Of a stretch of 8,635 bases of DNA, positions 7,083 to 8,635 are shown in pieces. This stretch comes from an uncultured Erysipelotrichaceae bacterium. GTDB taxonomy: Bacteria > Bacillota_I > Bacilli_A > Erysipelotrichales > Coprobacillaceae. The position numbers and the translations under genes were made by a program. The stretch's first letter is position 1, and every line of letters begins with the position of its first letter. The notes below the pieces were generated by a model. It was given only the letters and a program-made list of their open reading frames with translations, had not been told where the DNA came from and ran no database searches. Location of the stretch: positions 1 through 8,635 of the forward strand of contig URQL01000061.1 of NCBI GenBank assembly GCA_900550005.1. The letters are read 5' to 3'.

Positions 7083-7706
7083 ATGCCATTTTGGGAAAAT
7101 GAATATAGCAATAATAAAACGTTTGTATTTGGTAAACCTAGTAAAGAAGTAGTGGATAGCGTTCCTTATTTAAAAAAGGGAGCACGTATTCTTGATGTTG
7201 GGTGTGGTGATGGACGTCATGCAATTTATTTAGCTAAGTTAGGATTTAAAGTAGATGCATTTGATTTATCACAAAATGCAATAAATAAGCTGAATAGTTT
7301 AAAAGGAGAGTTAACCATTTCCACATGGGTTTGTGATATTGAAGATTTTCCTTTTAAAACAAGTTATGATTGTATTATCATACATGGTGTATTACAATTT
7401 GTATCTAAGCAAAGGCAAAAAAGAATTATTGAATTATTAAAAAAATGGACGAATTCAAATGGGTTTCATATTATTGCAGTATTTACAAATGAGGTGTCTA
7501 TACCCGATGATTTGAAATCCATAATGATTGGTGTCTTTAGTAAAAAAGAAATTAAGGAATATTATCAAGATTGGACTATTGTTGATTTTAAAGAAGTGAT
7601 TTTTCAAGATGAACACGAAAATAGTTTAAAGCATACACATGCTATGAATAAAATGATTGCAAGGAAAAATGGATGCTGTAAAAAAACAAGTGAAAGATCT
7701 AATTAA
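7083..7706 (+). CDS. Class I SAM-dependent methyltransferase, TehB-like
   Basis: 207 residues, soluble. SAM-binding motif I is ILDVGCGDGRHAIYLAKLG (residues 36-54), followed by VDAFDLS with acidic Asp 61 at the end of strand beta-2, CDIEDFPF (about 84-91) for motif II/III, and a Rossmann continuation YDCIIIHGVLQFV. The C-terminal part (SKKEIKEYYQDW, then HTHAMNKMIARKN) resembles the TehB tellurite/thiol methyltransferase layout, where the same fold ends in an ARK-type segment. The actual substrate cannot be told from sequence, and tellurite resistance should not be assumed. The start at 7083 is supported by GAAGGGAG (7068-7075) and lies one base after the previous stop. An upstream in-frame ATG at 7020 would lie inside the HD gene and lacks family-like sequence. 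The last dozen or so residues (CCKKTSERSN region) overlap the next gene by 38 bases and look like a non-conserved tail. Confidence 0.87.
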   Translation: MPFWENEYSNNKTFVFGKPSKEVVDSVPYLKKGARILDVGCGDGRHAIYLAKLGFKVDAFDLSQNAINKLNSLKGELTISTWVCDIEDFPFKTSYDCIIIHGVLQFVSKQRQKRIIELLKKWTNSNGFHIIAVFTNEVSIPDDLKSIMIGVFSKKEIKEYYQDWTIVDFKEVIFQDEHENSLKHTHAMNKMIARKNGCCKKTSERSN

Positions 7707-8348
7707 AAATGAAAATTCTGAGCATGGTTATGATCCTATCGAACGTGTCTATCTTTTAGTAAAACAATTTTCAATCAATCAAGATGTTGATTAAGAACTT
7801 ATTGAATTGATTGCTTTACTACATGATGTAAATGATTATAAATTAGTCGGTAGTAAAAATAGTGAAACGTTTTATCACTCAAAAAGGATCATGAAGGATT
7901 GTCATACTGATTTACAAACACGACAACAAGTCCTTGAAGCATTACAAGCCATTGATTATTCTAAAAGATTAAAAGGAATGGTTCCACAAACGTTAGAAGC
8001 TAAAAACGTTTTTGATGTAGATATGTGTGATGCTTTAGGGGTTCATGGTATTTTACGAACATTTCAATACTGTTTAAATCATGAAAATGTTTTTTTGATC
8101 GTCAACATTTTCCTAATAAAGAGATGACTTATGATCAACATATTAGTAGTAAGAAAGATACGAGTATTGATCCTATTTTTACAAAATTATTAAAACTTAA
8201 AGATTTAATATTAATATTTAAAGGAAAAGAAGAAGCTTTAAAACGCCATTCTATTATGGTTGAGATGTTGTATCATTATTTTGAAGAAGAGGGTGTAAAT
8301 GAGTGGATCGATTACTTAAATCAATATTTGAAAGCAGAGGATAAGTAA
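7669..8348 (+). pseudogene. YedJ/YpgQ-like HD-domain gene broken by a TAA and a T-tract frameshift
   Basis: From the ATG at 7669 (AAGGA at 7661-7665, short 3-base spacer) the frame meets TAA at codon 42 (7792-7794). It then continues with ELIELIALLHDV and DVDMCDALGVHGILRTF until a T7 run at 8090-8096. Restoring one T (T8) joins it in frame to FDRQHFPNKEMTYDQH and on to TKLLKLKDLILIFKGK, ending at TAA 8346-8348. The reconstruction is about 226 residues, close to E. coli YedJ (about 231), with matching segments such as HDV, DADRLEALGAIGLAR and QTKLLKL; the comparison is from memory. YpgQ of B. subtilis is a metal-dependent HD phosphohydrolase acting on nucleotides. Even if read through, the first metal-ligand His (HxxRV) is Pro here (PIERV, residue 23), and the later AAHSFS-type His is Asp. 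This suggests long divergence or decay. It overlaps the methyltransferase by 38 bases. Confidence 0.82.
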
Positions 8349-8350
8349 AT

Positions 8351-8635
8351 ATGAGAAAGTTAATAAAACCAGAAAGATTACGTATAGGAGATAAAGTAGC
8401 AATCGTTTCTTTATCAAGAGGAATGTTAGGGGATCAAGAATTTATTCATAAATATAAAATTGCTAAAGAGCGATTAGAAAAAATGGGTTTTGAAGTAGTA
8501 GCAATGAAGAATGCTTTAAAAGGAAGTGAATTTTTATATGAACAGCCTGAATTAAGAGCACAGGATTTAATGGATGCTTTTGAAGATAAAAGCATTAAAG
8601 CTATTTTTAATGCAATTGGTGGAGATGATACGATA
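8351..8635 (+). CDS. Peptidase S66 family (LD-carboxypeptidase/MccF-type), N-terminal fragment
   Basis: Only the first 95 residues are present; the frame runs off the window. The start KPERLRIGDKVAIVSLSRG is the typical first strand of S66 peptidases, followed by KERLEKMGFEVV and the helix-strand unit DLMDAFEDKSIKAIFNAIGGDDT, which is the approach to the catalytic serine of the family (a Ser shortly after the GGDD/GGxN segment, not yet reached). Family members either trim LD-linked peptides from murein in the cytoplasm or, as in MccF, cleave aminoacyl-nucleotide antibiotics; the fragment cannot separate these. AGAGGA (8336-8341) is nine bases before the ATG, and the gene follows the broken HD gene by two bases, so it is in the same operon. 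Confidence 0.85.
   Translation, partial: MRKLIKPERLRIGDKVAIVSLSRGMLGDQEFIHKYKIAKERLEKMGFEVVAMKNALKGSEFLYEQPELRAQDLMDAFEDKSIKAIFNAIGGDDTI

Noticed and set aside
7083..7706. Calling the methyltransferase a tellurite-resistance gene
   Set aside because: Similarity to TehB covers the general fold and C-terminal layout only; nothing in the context supports tellurite as substrate.

Overview
The window is AT-rich, uses the standard genetic code (TGG for Trp, no in-frame TGA read as Trp) and has strong purine-rich Shine-Dalgarno sites. This fits a low-GC Firmicute. The single-chain PurL and overall gene style would suit a gut lineage such as Erysipelotrichia/Coprobacillaceae, but that placement is inference from style, not from a search.

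Layout. (1) Positions 1-3980: the end of a purine-biosynthesis operon, with the C-terminal two thirds of purL, then purB one base later, closed by a strong intrinsic terminator. (2) Positions 3981-5082: an intergenic gap, then a minus-strand single-gene unit for a DUF362 protein with its own terminator. Its promoter has a 19-bp spacer filled by a near-perfect dyad, the architecture used by MerR-family activators. (3) Positions 5124-8635: a plus-strand operon that runs off the window. Its genes overlap or nearly touch: an XRE-type helix-turn-helix fused to a degenerate PurM (AIR synthase) domain, an HD-domain gene interrupted by an in-frame TAG, a TehB-like SAM methyltransferase, a YedJ/YpgQ-like HD-domain gene broken by an in-frame TAA and a T-tract frameshift, and the start of an S66 (LD-carboxypeptidase/MccF-type) peptidase.

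How the genes work together. PurL and PurB are housekeeping purine enzymes (FGAM synthase and adenylosuccinate lyase). The most unusual object is the HTH-PurM fusion. It keeps the PurM fold landmarks but has lost the sequence motifs of the substrate/ATP site, so it looks like a purine-pathway enzyme reused as the sensor of a transcription factor. It heads an operon containing two HD-domain (phosphohydrolase-type) genes, both disrupted, around an intact methyltransferase. This could be a nucleotide-related regulatory or house-cleaning operon that is decaying in this genome. No CRISPR array, RNA gene or insertion sequence was seen, and no stretch over 300 bases lacks a gene.
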